Origin: an uncultured SAR86 cluster bacterium
Lineage (GTDB): Bacteria; Pseudomonadota; Gammaproteobacteria; Magnimaribacterales; AG-339-G14
Direction: 5' to 3'
NCBI GenBank assembly: GCA_902589965.1
Contig: CACIUX010000004.1
Span: forward strand, 41,687 to 105,686
Length of the DNA: 64,000 bases
The position numbers and the translations under genes are program-made. The notes below the pieces were generated by a model. The model was given only the letters and a program-made list of their open reading frames with translations, searched no databases and had not been told where the DNA came from. Position 1 is the stretch's first letter. Every line of letters starts with the position of its first letter. Below, piece after piece: positions 20,904-30,365 of this stretch.

Positions 20904-21277
20904 ATAATTTTGACTTGTTCTGCCTGGGGTCCTCTTGCACCATTGGTAACGGTAAAGCTTACTCTAGTACTTTCTTTTAATAATTTTCTATCACTTTCAT
21001 TTACCGAAGCAAAATGAACAAAAAGATCACCACCTTTATCTCTCTCAACAAAACCGTAACCTTTGCTAGGATCAAACCATTTGATTGCTCCTTTTTCTCT
21101 TTTCAACCTCCTAGTAATTTGTCTTCCATAGACTATCGCCATACTGGAGATGAAAGTTGACATCAACAGAACCAAAAACATAGGTCCAAATGAGAAAAAA
21201 AATTGAGGGAAGTTAAAAACTAGAAAAGTAGCTAAGAGAGAAATGATTGCTGAAGTTGTGAGTCCGCGTAACCACAT
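20900..21277 (-). CDS. Membrane-anchored cold-shock domain protein
   Basis: A 125-residue protein with two hydrophobic segments (about 9-30 and 31-50), a basic linker RRLKREKG, and a complete C-terminal cold-shock domain (62-125). That domain includes KWFDPSKGYGFV (RNP1, KGYGFV, 72-77) and DLFVHF (RNP2, 84-89). Cold-shock domains bind single-stranded RNA or DNA, so this would hold the binding site at the inner membrane, facing the cytoplasm. It lies 17 bases downstream of valS and may share its transcript. Its role is unknown. Confidence 0.8.
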   Translation of the reverse strand: MWLRGLTTSAIISLLATFLVFNFPQFFFSFGPMFLVLLMSTFISSMAIVYGRQITRRLKREKGAIKWFDPSKGYGFVERDKGGDLFVHFASVNESDRKLLKESTRVSFTVTNGARGPQAEQVKII

Positions 21278-21294
21278 CCAATTATATTAAAGGA

Positions 21295-24033
21295 TTAGTT
21301 AAGTTTATTTAAGTTCTTTAAATGTAATTGAATAGACTTAGATTCTTTAAGTGCCTGCTTATATTGACGTTTTCTCTCATTTACAAGGCTTTTAGGAGCG
21401 CTTGAAATAAACTTTTTGTTGCTTAAAGTATTTTCAATATTGGCCAAATTTTTGGTTACTTTCTGTAATTTTTGCTCATTTCTTAATTTTTCTGATATTG
21501 GATCTACGTTTCCTTCAAAAGGTATATGAAATTTGAGATCGTGTGAAACAACTATGGCGCAAGGTTTATCTATCTCTAATACTTTTAAATCTTTTATTCC
21601 AGCAAGTTTTTTTAAATGATCTGAGTTTTCGAGAATAAAATTCAGTGAAGTTTTATTGCCCGATATAAACACCTCTTCAAGCTTTAAAGATGCAATACCC
21701 ATTTCAGCTTTCATGTTTCTTATTGACGATATTGAGTTTTTCAAATTTTCTATTTCTTTGTATTTTGATCCTGAAATTCTTACTTTTTTTGGAAACGATT
21801 GATTTAACAAGAATGATTGTTTTTTTCCGGAAGCAATCTGATTCCAGATTTCTTCTGTAATAAAAGGCATAAAAGGATGACAAAGTTTTAAGATTGACTC
21901 AAGAATATTCAGCAAACCAGATATGATTCTATCTACTTCGCTTTTCTTAATGTTATCTGAATCAAGTCGATTTTTTGAAAACTCGATGTACCAATCACAA
22001 AAATCATTCCATACGAATTCGTAAACACTTTGAGTGGCTAAATCAAATCTGTAATTATCCATATGGGTATTCATAGAAACTATCGTGTAATTTAATTTCT
22101 CCACGATCCATTTATCTTCGGGAGTTTTTATAAATTGATTAGTCTTTTTGAAACTAGCTGGCTTATTTAATTCAATGAATCTAGAGGCATTCCATAGTTT
22201 GTTACAAAAATTTCTATAACCTTCTACGCGCTTCATATCAAAATTAATATCTCTACTTCCAGAAGCAAGAGACAAAAAAGTAAATCTCAAAGCATCAGTA
22301 CCGTGAGCTTTTATTCCTTGAGGATAATCTTTCTTTGTCTGTTTGATTATCTTCTGCTCGTCGTCTGGATTTAACAGACCAGAAATTCTTTTTGAAATAA
22401 GAGCTTCTAAATTTATTCCATCAATAATATCCAAAGGATCAAGAACATTTCCTTTTGACTTAGACATTTTTTGGCCTTCACTATCTCTGATAAGCCCAGT
22501 AATGTAGATTTCTTTAAACGGTATTGCCTTTGTGAAATGCTTAGTCATCATTATCATCCGGGCAACCCAAAAAAAGATGATGTCGAAACCAGTCACTAAT
22601 AATGAGGTAGGGTGATACTTATCTAATCTTTTTGTTTGTTGAGGCCAACCAAGGGTAGCAAAAGTCCACAAAGAGGAAGAAAACCACGTATCCAGAACAT
22701 CTTGATCTTGAACCAAAGATACTTTTTTATCTAATTTATATTTTTTTCTAATATCTTTCTCGTTTTCTCCGCAATATTCACCTCCATCTTGGTCATACCA
22801 GATTGGGATTTGATGACCCCACCACAATTGCCTACTGATGCACCAATCTTGAAGCTCGTTCATCCAAGAGAAATAAGTTTTTTTCCAATTATCAGGAATA
22901 AAATTGATTGACTTTTTTTTGACCAAACTCAGGGCTTCCTTACCAATAAGGTCTGTATTTAAATACCATTGATCTGTCAGGTAAGGCTCTAGTATCGTGT
23001 CGGATCTTTCTGCTCTTGGAATAGATAATTTATGCGGTTCAATTCTCTCTAACATCTGGATATCTTTTAAAGATTTAATAATTTCTCTCCTAGCATCAAA
23101 ACGATCCATGCCTGAGAAAGGGGCCGGAGTTTCAGCATTCAAAGTGCCATCAGGATTCAAAATATTTATTGGTTCTAGTCCATGTTTTATGCCTAGTTCA
23201 TAATCATTAAAATCATGACCAGGAGTGATCTTCAAACAACCAGTACCAAAATCTTTATCAACGTATGAATCAGCAATGATGGGGATATATTTATCGGTAA
23301 AAGGTATTTTTGCTTTTAAACCTATTAATTTTTTATATCTTTTGTCTTTGGGATGAACAGCTATTGCCTGATCACCAAACATTGTTTCAGGCCGAGTTGT
23401 AGCAACAATAATAAAGTCATCTCCAACTTCGTATTTGATATGCCAAATATTCCCATTTTCTTCTCTAGTAGTTACCTCTAAGTCGGATAAGCCAGTCTCA
23501 TTTTTGGGATCCCAATTAACCAATCTATTCTTCTTAAAAATCAGTCCTTTTTCATAAAGTTCAATGAATACTTTTCTTACAATATGCGCATAATCTTCAT
23601 CCATGGTGAAAGCTTCATTTTCCCAGTCTAAAGATGCACCTAACCTTCTTAATTGACTTGTGATGGTATTTCCTGACTTGCTTTTCCACTTCCAGACTTC
23701 CTTGATAAATCTATCTCTCCCTAATTTATTTTTACTTTTATTTTCCTTTTCAAGATTTCTTTCAACGACTATTTCTGTTGATATGCCAGCATGATCTGTA
23801 CCTGGTTGCCATAACACATCGTATCCATTCATTCGTTTGTATCTACAAATCGAGTCCATGATAGATGTTTGAAAGCCATGCCCCATGTGTAGAACTCCTG
23901 TCACATTTGGGGGAGGAAGCATGATGGAGAAAGCTTTGCTATTTTTCTTTAAGCTTGGTGAAAATAATTTAGATTCTTCCCATTTATAAGACCACAATCT
24001 CTCAATTTTTTTGGGTTGGTATTTAGAATCCAT
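21295..24033 (-). CDS. valS: Valyl-tRNA synthetase
   Basis: Class Ia synthetase charging tRNA-Val, 912 residues (951 in E. coli). The HIGH-type motif HMGH is at residues 49-52. The editing domain contains TTRPETMFGD. The KMSKS loop (GQKMSKSKGN) lies near residue 522, followed by the anticodon-binding domain and a C-terminal coiled-coil arm. The ATG overlaps the holC stop (TAATG). The pepA-holC-valS order is the classic gammaproteobacterial arrangement. Confidence 0.97.
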   Translation of the reverse strand: MDSKYQPKKIERLWSYKWEESKLFSPSLKKNSKAFSIMLPPPNVTGVLHMGHGFQTSIMDSICRYKRMNGYDVLWQPGTDHAGISTEIVVERNLEKENKSKNKLGRDRFIKEVWKWKSKSGNTITSQLRRLGASLDWENEAFTMDEDYAHIVRKVFIELYEKGLIFKKNRLVNWDPKNETGLSDLEVTTREENGNIWHIKYEVGDDFIIVATTRPETMFGDQAIAVHPKDKRYKKLIGLKAKIPFTDKYIPIIADSYVDKDFGTGCLKITPGHDFNDYELGIKHGLEPINILNPDGTLNAETPAPFSGMDRFDARREIIKSLKDIQMLERIEPHKLSIPRAERSDTILEPYLTDQWYLNTDLIGKEALSLVKKKSINFIPDNWKKTYFSWMNELQDWCISRQLWWGHQIPIWYDQDGGEYCGENEKDIRKKYKLDKKVSLVQDQDVLDTWFSSSLWTFATLGWPQQTKRLDKYHPTSLLVTGFDIIFFWVARMIMMTKHFTKAIPFKEIYITGLIRDSEGQKMSKSKGNVLDPLDIIDGINLEALISKRISGLLNPDDEQKIIKQTKKDYPQGIKAHGTDALRFTFLSLASGSRDINFDMKRVEGYRNFCNKLWNASRFIELNKPASFKKTNQFIKTPEDKWIVEKLNYTIVSMNTHMDNYRFDLATQSVYEFVWNDFCDWYIEFSKNRLDSDNIKKSEVDRIISGLLNILESILKLCHPFMPFITEEIWNQIASGKKQSFLLNQSFPKKVRISGSKYKEIENLKNSISSIRNMKAEMGIASLKLEEVFISGNKTSLNFILENSDHLKKLAGIKDLKVLEIDKPCAIVVSHDLKFHIPFEGNVDPISEKLRNEQKLQKVTKNLANIENTLSNKKFISSAPKSLVNERKRQYKQALKESKSIQLHLKNLNKLN

Positions 24034-24470
24034 TATCCAATATAGTTTGGTTTAATTCCGTATTCTAAACAAACTTTAAAACTCTCTCTCGCAATCTTTT
24101 GATATTCACCGCCATCTTCAATAACCAATTGATAAGAGGATTTAAAATCTTGAAAATTCGAAGGCAATTTTGGGTTCAAATTAATCAAATAAGTATTTTT
24201 ATTACAAGGATGCTTTATTCCAGGGAAGGAAATCAAAATTGGAGCATCAGGTGAATCTAAATCATTACAGATTTTATGAGGTAGAAAAATATCTGAAATA
24301 TTTTCCCACAGAAAGTCATCTAATTTTTTTGCTTGATTTAGATCTTCACAATTTATGACAATATAATTTTTTTCGTCAGATTCAATATTTTTCCAATAGA
24401 GGTCTTTTGTAAATTGGCAGCAAAACTTTTCTCCCTCGTCTAAGGAAGTTCCAGCCTTGTAAAATTCCAT
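24033..24470 (-). CDS. holC: DNA polymerase III subunit chi
   Basis: Chi binds single-stranded-DNA-binding protein and, through psi, the clamp loader. The 145-residue protein starts EFYKAG and has the family's central LDDFLWENISDIFLPH (about residues 70-85), followed by PILISF. It lies between pepA and valS as in E. coli. Its partner psi may be the short gene at 16323-16592. Confidence 0.92.
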   Translation of the reverse strand: MEFYKAGTSLDEGEKFCCQFTKDLYWKNIESDEKNYIVINCEDLNQAKKLDDFLWENISDIFLPHKICNDLDSPDAPILISFPGIKHPCNKNTYLINLNPKLPSNFQDFKSSYQLVIEDGGEYQKIARESFKVCLEYGIKPNYIG

Positions 24471-24473
24471 TAA

Positions 24474-25979
24474 TTACGATTGAGACAATAGGTAATTAGT
24501 TAAGAGTGGAACAGGTCTTCCTCTTGAGGCTTTCGCTTTTCCAGACCCATGAGCTGTCCCGGCTACATCAAGATGCGCCCAAGGATACTTTTTAGTAAAC
24601 CTTGAAAGGAAACAAGCAGCAGTAATTGTTCCAGCTCGCCCACCAATGTTGGCTATATCAGCAAAATTACTATCCAAATCACCTTGATATTCATCCCATA
24701 GAGGCAATTGCCATGCTTTGTCCATTGAAGCATGACCAGCATCTATGATTTTGTCGGCTAATTTCTGATTATTACTCATCAAACCTGAAGCAACATGACC
24801 TAAAGCTACTATTACTGCTCCAGTTAATGTCGCTATATCTATGACGTTTTTGGGTTTAAATCTTTCTACATAGGTGAGTGCATCGCAAAGAACTAATCGT
24901 CCTTCTGCATCTGTATTAAGTATCTCCACAGTTTGCCCAGACATTGTTTTAACAACATCACCAGGTTTGGTTGCCTTGCTGCCAGGCATATTTTCAGCAG
25001 AAGCGACTACTCCAATGATATTAGACTTTGGTTTTATCAAAGCAATAGCCTCCATGGTTCCTAGAACGCTCGCAGCCCCACTCATGTCATACTTCATTTC
25101 ATCCATTGCTGGGCTTGGCTTTAAACTTATACCGCCAGTATCAAAAGTTATGCCTTTTCCAACAATAACTTCCGGTTGTTCCGTTTTTTTACCACCTTTG
25201 TATTCAATAATAATGAACTTAGATTCTTGAACACTCCCATTTCCAACAGACAAAAGACAATGCATTCCAAGCTTTTCCATTTCTTTTTCACCTAGAACTT
25301 TCACAGATAGATTTTTATATTTTCTTCCAAGCTCTTTAGCAGTATTTCCAAGGTAAGTGGGCGTACAAATATTTGCAGGAGTATTGCCAAGCTCCTTCAT
25401 TCTGTTTATCCCAACACCTATGTTAGTCCCAATAGATATTGATTTTCTTAGATCATTAATATCTTTTTTGGAGTTAATAAGTAAATTTACGGACGCAAGA
25501 ATATTATTTTTTTGTTCTTTTTTTCCATCAAAAATATATTTATAGGTCGATGATTCCAATTGCATTGAAAGGTTTTGCAAGAACCAAGAAAAATCTCTTT
25601 TTTCAAATTTAATTTCTGGAAGAAACAAAGAAACTTTTTTTGTATTTGCAGTTTTTGCTAAGGTGCAAATCTTAGTTATCAACTTCGATGCATTATCATC
25701 TTTGAATTTATCTGACGTATTACCTAAACCTAATAAGAAAAACTTTTTATCTTTTTGATCCGCTAGAGCAGGGATATAGCAAGAAGTATTAACTTTTCCT
25801 GAGAATTCTTTTCTTTTTAACAGAGTGTTCATTAGGCCCTTAGAAGCCTTATTGAATATATTTTTACTGGATTGAGAGTTGCCGTTTTCTTGAATACCAA
25901 TAATAAGAGTTTCGTTTTTATCAGAAAGCATCTCATTTGGAGAAGTTATAGATAGGTTTATTTTTAAATTTGATGTCAT
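24474..25979 (-). CDS. pepA: Cytosol (leucyl) aminopeptidase PepA
   Basis: M17 aminopeptidase with two metal ions, 501 residues. The N-terminal macro-like domain is less conserved. The catalytic half carries VGKGITFDTGGISLKP (metal lysine and aspartate), GAASVLGTMEA and the family signature NTDAEGRLVLCDALTY, near residue 354. In E. coli, PepA also binds DNA and helps control carAB; whether this one does is unknown. A strong AGGAGT lies five bases before the ATG. Confidence 0.96.
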   Translation of the reverse strand: MTSNLKINLSITSPNEMLSDKNETLIIGIQENGNSQSSKNIFNKASKGLMNTLLKRKEFSGKVNTSCYIPALADQKDKKFFLLGLGNTSDKFKDDNASKLITKICTLAKTANTKKVSLFLPEIKFEKRDFSWFLQNLSMQLESSTYKYIFDGKKEQKNNILASVNLLINSKKDINDLRKSISIGTNIGVGINRMKELGNTPANICTPTYLGNTAKELGRKYKNLSVKVLGEKEMEKLGMHCLLSVGNGSVQESKFIIIEYKGGKKTEQPEVIVGKGITFDTGGISLKPSPAMDEMKYDMSGAASVLGTMEAIALIKPKSNIIGVVASAENMPGSKATKPGDVVKTMSGQTVEILNTDAEGRLVLCDALTYVERFKPKNVIDIATLTGAVIVALGHVASGLMSNNQKLADKIIDAGHASMDKAWQLPLWDEYQGDLDSNFADIANIGGRAGTITAACFLSRFTKKYPWAHLDVAGTAHGSGKAKASRGRPVPLLTNYLLSQS

Positions 25980-25984
25980 TTATT

Positions 25985-25990
25985 ACTCCT
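25985..25990 (-). promoter_or_regulatory. Shine-Dalgarno of pepA
   Basis: On the minus strand AGGAGT precedes the ATG at 25979 by five bases. It supports that start and marks pepA as the first gene of its operon. Confidence 0.65.
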
Positions 25991-26008
25991 TAGTAAGCCA
26001 AATTTCTG

Positions 26009-26017
26009 TGGGATAAT
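26009..26017 (+). promoter_or_regulatory. Candidate extended -10 promoter for lptF-lptG
   Basis: TG at 26009-26010, one base, then GATAAT at 26012-26017 form an extended -10 (5 of 6 consensus). The -35 region is weak, as is usual for that promoter type. The start of transcription would fall near 26024, giving a leader of about 14 bases before lptF. It lies in the 58-base gap shared with divergent pepA. Confidence 0.4.
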
Positions 26018-26037
26018 ATCACCATAGACAAATTAAA

Positions 26038-27204
26038 ATGTTCAGCATTATATCTAAGTATATTATCAGAAGCTTCTTACAGACTTTTTTAGTTATATTC
26101 TCAGTACTATTTTTAGCCTTTTTCTTTCTAAGAAGCATAGATTTCCTAGAGATTGCAGCCAGAGGAGACATGTATCCACAAATTGCCTTGGGTTATATAT
26201 TTTTTAACATTCCTAGTGTCATTGAGATTATTCTCCCTTTGAGCATCTTCCTCTCAACTTTAATTTGCATTGCAAGAATGAACACAAGTAATGAAATAAA
26301 TTTCATGAGGCAGATGGGGTTAAAGAGCGGTAACTTTCTTAAAATCCTTGCAATACCAATACTGTTAATGTCTTTTTTTGCACTATTTATATCTCTGATA
26401 GTCTCTCCTTATTCTCTAGACTCTTTGTACAAGCTTACAAGTAATCAAACTTTCTCTGATAGATTCAAAATGATGGGGGCAGGGAAGCCTACCTATTTTG
26501 AGGATGTGAATACTACCTTTTTTGCCAAAGAATCTAATGACTTTGATTTTGGATTCAGTGAAATATTTGCATCAATTGAACATGAAGATATGGAGATCAT
26601 TTTAACGGCAGATCAAGTTTCTTCTATACCCACTGACAAATCTACCAACAGATTAACTTTTAAGAATGGGAAAATTGTTGGCCTAGAGATGGAGGGAGAC
26701 TTTTTGATGAACTTCTCGCACCTAGAATTTATTTTTCCCAGAAAAATTAAAACCTCATCGACCGATCTAAGTCATCTTTCAATGACTAGCTTGATCTCAA
26801 ATTTAAAGAATAATCGAGAACAATCAGAGCTTTTTAAAAGGCTATCAATTTTTGTATTAATTATTGTGAGTGCCTTCGTTGCTCTCAATTTTGGAATTTC
26901 AAATCATAGAATAGGCTTCACAGTATCGTTAATTACCGGATCGTTATTCTTTTTGCTTTATTTTGGTATTTATTTAGGTTTGCAAAACTGGACGCTATCT
27001 TCTGAGTACAATCCATCTATTTCTTTTGCTGCTTTTCACTTCGTATTTTTTTTGGCAGGTATTTTCCTTAGTTATTTTCTTAATAAAGAGTCACCCATAA
27101 ATATTTACAGTAGCGGAGTATCTTCAATAAATAACTTTCAATTAATATTTAATCTAGTTCTCCTAGCTTTTGTAATTTATATGTTTTTTTACTTTTTAAT
27201 CTAA
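26038..27204 (+). CDS. lptF: LPS export ABC transporter permease LptF
   Basis: Inner-membrane half of the LptB2FG transporter that extracts lipopolysaccharide. The 388-residue YjgP/YjgQ-family protein has three N-terminal helices, a periplasmic beta-jellyroll domain (about residues 130-260) and three C-terminal helices. The cytoplasmic coupling segment ARMNTSNEINFMRQMGL is typical. It is followed at once by lptG, and lies divergent from pepA as in E. coli. Confidence 0.95.
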   Translation: MFSIISKYIIRSFLQTFLVIFSVLFLAFFFLRSIDFLEIAARGDMYPQIALGYIFFNIPSVIEIILPLSIFLSTLICIARMNTSNEINFMRQMGLKSGNFLKILAIPILLMSFFALFISLIVSPYSLDSLYKLTSNQTFSDRFKMMGAGKPTYFEDVNTTFFAKESNDFDFGFSEIFASIEHEDMEIILTADQVSSIPTDKSTNRLTFKNGKIVGLEMEGDFLMNFSHLEFIFPRKIKTSSTDLSHLSMTSLISNLKNNREQSELFKRLSIFVLIIVSAFVALNFGISNHRIGFTVSLITGSLFFLLYFGIYLGLQNWTLSSEYNPSISFAAFHFVFFLAGIFLSYFLNKESPINIYSSGVSSINNFQLIFNLVLLAFVIYMFFYFLI

Positions 27205-28224
27205 ATGTTTAAGAGTTTATTTGATATAACTGGTTTGCTGATACAGCTTTCAATCCTCAAAAGCATAGGTTTGGTTTTTTTGATCCTTTTTTCTCTTGAT
27301 TTCATTCTAATGTTGGTAGGCGAGTTACAAAATATATCCGATTATCAGAATTTTGAATCTTTTATAATTTCATTAGCTTTTAGTCTGCCTAAAAGAATTT
27401 ATGATGTGGTTCCTTTGGCCTGTTTGATTGGTGCAATAGTTTCATACGGAAGACTTCAAGAGTCTGGAGAACTGATTGCCATAAGAGTTTTGGGAAAATC
27501 ATTCAAACAAATCTTCTCCTCAATGCTTCTTCCAATATTTATCCTCTTATCAATAATGCTCGCGATAGGGGAATTTGTTATTCCAGGTTCAAATTTGATG
27601 TCCGAAGTTTATAAAACAAATCCTCAGCAAGCGCAAAAAGCTCAGTGGTTAACGAGAAAGAATGAACTCATTTACCTAGGTGATATATCTAGCGATAAAA
27701 TTGATAATTTAAGAATTTATGAATTTAACTCTGAAGGCGATATTGATTCAGTTTTTAAAAAAGATGAGTTTGATCTTTCGCTCGATCAAAAAGAAGCATT
27801 TTTTAAAGATAGAGCTTCAGATAATCAAATACAAAAAATATGGAAGGCCCCCTCTAAAATTGAGCTTTCAAAATACATTAAGTTAAACAGACAACCCCCG
27901 TCTTTGCTTTTTCAGAATTTTAAATTTTCAGATAGCACCAGAGAGAGGAACTTATTTCTGTGGCAGTTTTTAAAAAAAGTTATACAACCAATATCTGTCT
28001 CAATTTTTGTGTTGTTAGCCCTCATCTTTTGCCAAGCATTCTTAAGAGATTATTCCATCACTTATAAGGTACTCACAGGAGTGGTTTTAACCATATTTTT
28101 CAACTTTACAGAAAAAATAGCGGGGAACGTCTCCATCGTTTTTGGCTTCAGCCCACTTATAACTACTTTTATTTTTCTTCTTGGGCTTGTAAGTCTTATT
28201 TTTATATTCAGTAAAAGACTTTAA
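27205..28224 (+). CDS. lptG: LPS export ABC transporter permease LptG
   Basis: Partner of LptF, 339 residues. The six-helix layout with a central periplasmic domain is conserved. The coupling segment YGRLQESGELIAIRVLG matches the family. The ATG follows the lptF stop with no gap. The 3' end overlaps the RDD gene, on the other strand, by 4 bases. Together with lpxABD, bamA, skp and lolB it shows a full outer-membrane LPS system. Confidence 0.95.
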   Translation: MFKSLFDITGLLIQLSILKSIGLVFLILFSLDFILMLVGELQNISDYQNFESFIISLAFSLPKRIYDVVPLACLIGAIVSYGRLQESGELIAIRVLGKSFKQIFSSMLLPIFILLSIMLAIGEFVIPGSNLMSEVYKTNPQQAQKAQWLTRKNELIYLGDISSDKIDNLRIYEFNSEGDIDSVFKKDEFDLSLDQKEAFFKDRASDNQIQKIWKAPSKIELSKYIKLNRQPPSLLFQNFKFSDSTRERNLFLWQFLKKVIQPISVSIFVLLALIFCQAFLRDYSITYKVLTGVVLTIFFNFTEKIAGNVSIVFGFSPLITTFIFLLGLVSLIFIFSKRL

Positions 28225-28619
28225 GAGCGAACTATTTTGGTCTTTGAGAAGATATCGTTGAGACTTCTTTTATCTGATCTAAACAGAATCACAAAAAAAT
28301 TTAAACCTGCTAATGATCCAAAGAATAAGCCCAACACCAACCTTTGAAGCATAGATTTTATGGAGATTTTTTGATTGTCATCTGCAACTAATTTTATTTT
28401 CCAAGCTTGCATTCCAAGGGTTTGTCCATCGTTGAAATGCCAAAAATAAACATAAAAAATAAACGAAATTAAAAAATACGAAAGAAGCATCAAATTGCTT
28501 CCTAGGAAAGATGAAATGGCGCCACCGTTAATGATAACGATCAATAAGGTGAAACTGAGCAATATTCCTGCTATTAAAAGCAGGTCATAAAATAACGCCA
28601 ATAATCTTCTAAAGAACAT
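28221..28619 (-). CDS. RDD family membrane protein
   Basis: A 132-residue protein starting MFFRRLLALFYDLLLIAG, where the RRLLALFYD segment holds the arginine and aspartate of the RDD family. It has three hydrophobic segments and the family's QTLGMQAWKIKLV near the middle. RDD proteins are poorly understood; some act in sodium or osmolyte export. A frame extending upstream to 28709 runs into the divergent POT gene and is rejected. No clear Shine-Dalgarno was seen. Confidence 0.82.
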   Translation of the reverse strand: MFFRRLLALFYDLLLIAGILLSFTLLIVIINGGAISSFLGSNLMLLSYFLISFIFYVYFWHFNDGQTLGMQAWKIKLVADDNQKISIKSMLQRLVLGLFFGSLAGLNFFVILFRSDKRSLNDIFSKTKIVRS

Positions 28620-28652
28620 ACTGGAATTATGATATCTTAAAATCCTATATTT

Positions 28653-30146
28653 ATGATGAATCCAGATACAGAAAGTACAGATTCGATTGACCAAGGATTT
28701 TTTGGGCATCCAAAAGGCTTAAGAACACTTTTTTTCACCGAACTTTGGGAAAGGATGTCCTATTATGGGATGCGAGGCTTATTAGTTCTTTATATGACTG
28801 TAGGGGTGACCGGCAATCCTGGTTTAGATTGGTCCAATGCAGAAGCTAATGCGATTTACGGAATTTATGCAGGCATGGTCTATTTCTTAGCTCTCCCAGG
28901 CGGCTGGTTAGCAGATAACCTTTTGGGATATCAAAGAGCTGTTTTATTTGGAGCTTTGATCATAATGCTTGGTCACTTCACTTTAGCGATTCCATTAGAA
29001 CAAACATTTATTCTAGGACTAATTTTAGTTGCCGCTGGAACAGGTTTACTTAAACCCAACATATCATCGATTGTAGGCCAACTTTACTCATCTAATGACG
29101 ATAGAAGAGATTCCGGTTTTACGATTTTCTATATGTCTATCAACATCGGAAGTATGCTTGGTTTTGCAGTCTGTGGATGGTTGGGAGAAAAAGTAGGATG
29201 GCATTGGGGATTTGGTGCAGCCGGATTTGGAATGCTTCTAGGTGTAATCCAATTTATTTATTTTAGAGGCCAACTCGGAGAAGCCGGTTTGAATCCGAAC
29301 CCTAATTCTGACGAATATAAAATTAAACTCAGAAATATTTCTTTAGGGATTATTGTGTTAGTTTCCTTAATAGTTCTCTCAGGCCTTCTAGGGTGGTGGT
29401 CGGTTGATGCAGTGTTTTTTGCTGAAAGATTTAGAGATTTCCTTGTCATCCTTTCAATGGTTTATTTTGCCTACCTTTTCCTTTTTGCTGGACTTAATTC
29501 AGCAGAGAAAAGAAACGTCTTGATGCTTCTATTATTGTTCATAGGTGCTGCAGCTTTTTGGTCTGGATTCGATCAATCAGCCGGATCTTTAACTATATTT
29601 ACACGAGACTACGTTGATCTAACCTTTGGATCATTTACGGCGCCTGTTAGTTGGACTCAATTTGCTAATCCACTGTTCGTAGTAATGTTCGCTCCGTTTT
29701 TTGCCTACATATGGGTATTCTTAGGAAAAAGGAATCTCAATCCAAACACACCTGTTAAATTTGCTATAGGTTTAATCTTCATGGCGTTGGGTTTTATAAT
29801 CATGCTCTTTGCAGTCGAGTACGCTTTGGTTTCATCCCCGGTAGGTGTCCAGTGGTTACTGTTAACTTATTTACTTCATACCTTTGGAGAGTTAGCTTTA
29901 TCTCCAGTAGGGTTATCAGCTTTTTCTAAATACTCTCCAAAGAGATACTTAGGACAGATGATGGGATTGTGGTTTCTTGCCTCTTCCCTAGGAGGGGTCT
30001 TGGCAGGATTGTTCGGTGGTGAGGCAACGTCAACTGGATTGGATAGCATGACGCCTATATTTTCAGAACTAGTTTATTACTACCTTGTTTTAGCAGTGGT
30101 TTTAATTGTTTTATCCTTCTTCATTAAAGGCAAAGTTGAACAATGA
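28653..30146 (+). CDS. Proton-dependent oligopeptide transporter (POT/PTR family)
   Basis: Major-facilitator protein of 497 residues with about 14 helices, importing di- and tripeptides with protons. The family motif is at residues 30-39 (ELWERMSYYG), holding the ExxER proton-coupling residues. The PTR2 pattern follows in GLLKPNISSIVGQLY and FTIFYMSINIGSML. It may feed peptides to PepA. Two exported proteins follow closely, the first overlapping by ATGA. Confidence 0.92.
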   Translation: MMNPDTESTDSIDQGFFGHPKGLRTLFFTELWERMSYYGMRGLLVLYMTVGVTGNPGLDWSNAEANAIYGIYAGMVYFLALPGGWLADNLLGYQRAVLFGALIIMLGHFTLAIPLEQTFILGLILVAAGTGLLKPNISSIVGQLYSSNDDRRDSGFTIFYMSINIGSMLGFAVCGWLGEKVGWHWGFGAAGFGMLLGVIQFIYFRGQLGEAGLNPNPNSDEYKIKLRNISLGIIVLVSLIVLSGLLGWWSVDAVFFAERFRDFLVILSMVYFAYLFLFAGLNSAEKRNVLMLLLLFIGAAAFWSGFDQSAGSLTIFTRDYVDLTFGSFTAPVSWTQFANPLFVVMFAPFFAYIWVFLGKRNLNPNTPVKFAIGLIFMALGFIIMLFAVEYALVSSPVGVQWLLLTYLLHTFGELALSPVGLSAFSKYSPKRYLGQMMGLWFLASSLGGVLAGLFGGEATSTGLDSMTPIFSELVYYYLVLAVVLIVLSFFIKGKVEQ

Positions 30147-30361
30147 AACTTTTTGTAATCTGCCTATTTTTAGCTACTTTATCCTTAGTGCTAATTTCAT
30201 GCGGAGGCGGATCGTCAAATTCAAATGAGGTACAAGTAGAAATTAATACACAAGCCACTACAGATTCAAGTACTCAAAATACTCAAGAGGATACAAAGAA
30301 GGTCATTGAAGAAATTCCTACATTTGAAAACGCTAAATTTGATGAAGCAATATACAATTAA
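30143..30361 (+). CDS. Small predicted lipoprotein
   Basis: A 72-residue protein with a signal peptide and lipobox LISC (Cys 20), followed by GGGSSNSN and a Thr/Gln/Glu-rich disordered tail. The residue after cysteine is glycine, which suggests the outer membrane. The ATG overlaps the POT transporter stop, so translation is coupled. No family is recognised and no function is proposed. Confidence 0.7.
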   Translation: MKLFVICLFLATLSLVLISCGGGSSNSNEVQVEINTQATTDSSTQNTQEDTKKVIEEIPTFENAKFDEAIYN

Positions 30362-30365
30362 ATAA

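Noticed and set aside
28620..28709. Longer N terminus for the RDD protein
   Set aside because: It would overlap the start of the divergent POT gene. The RDD motif begins right at MFFRRLLALFYD, so the ATG at 28619 is enough.
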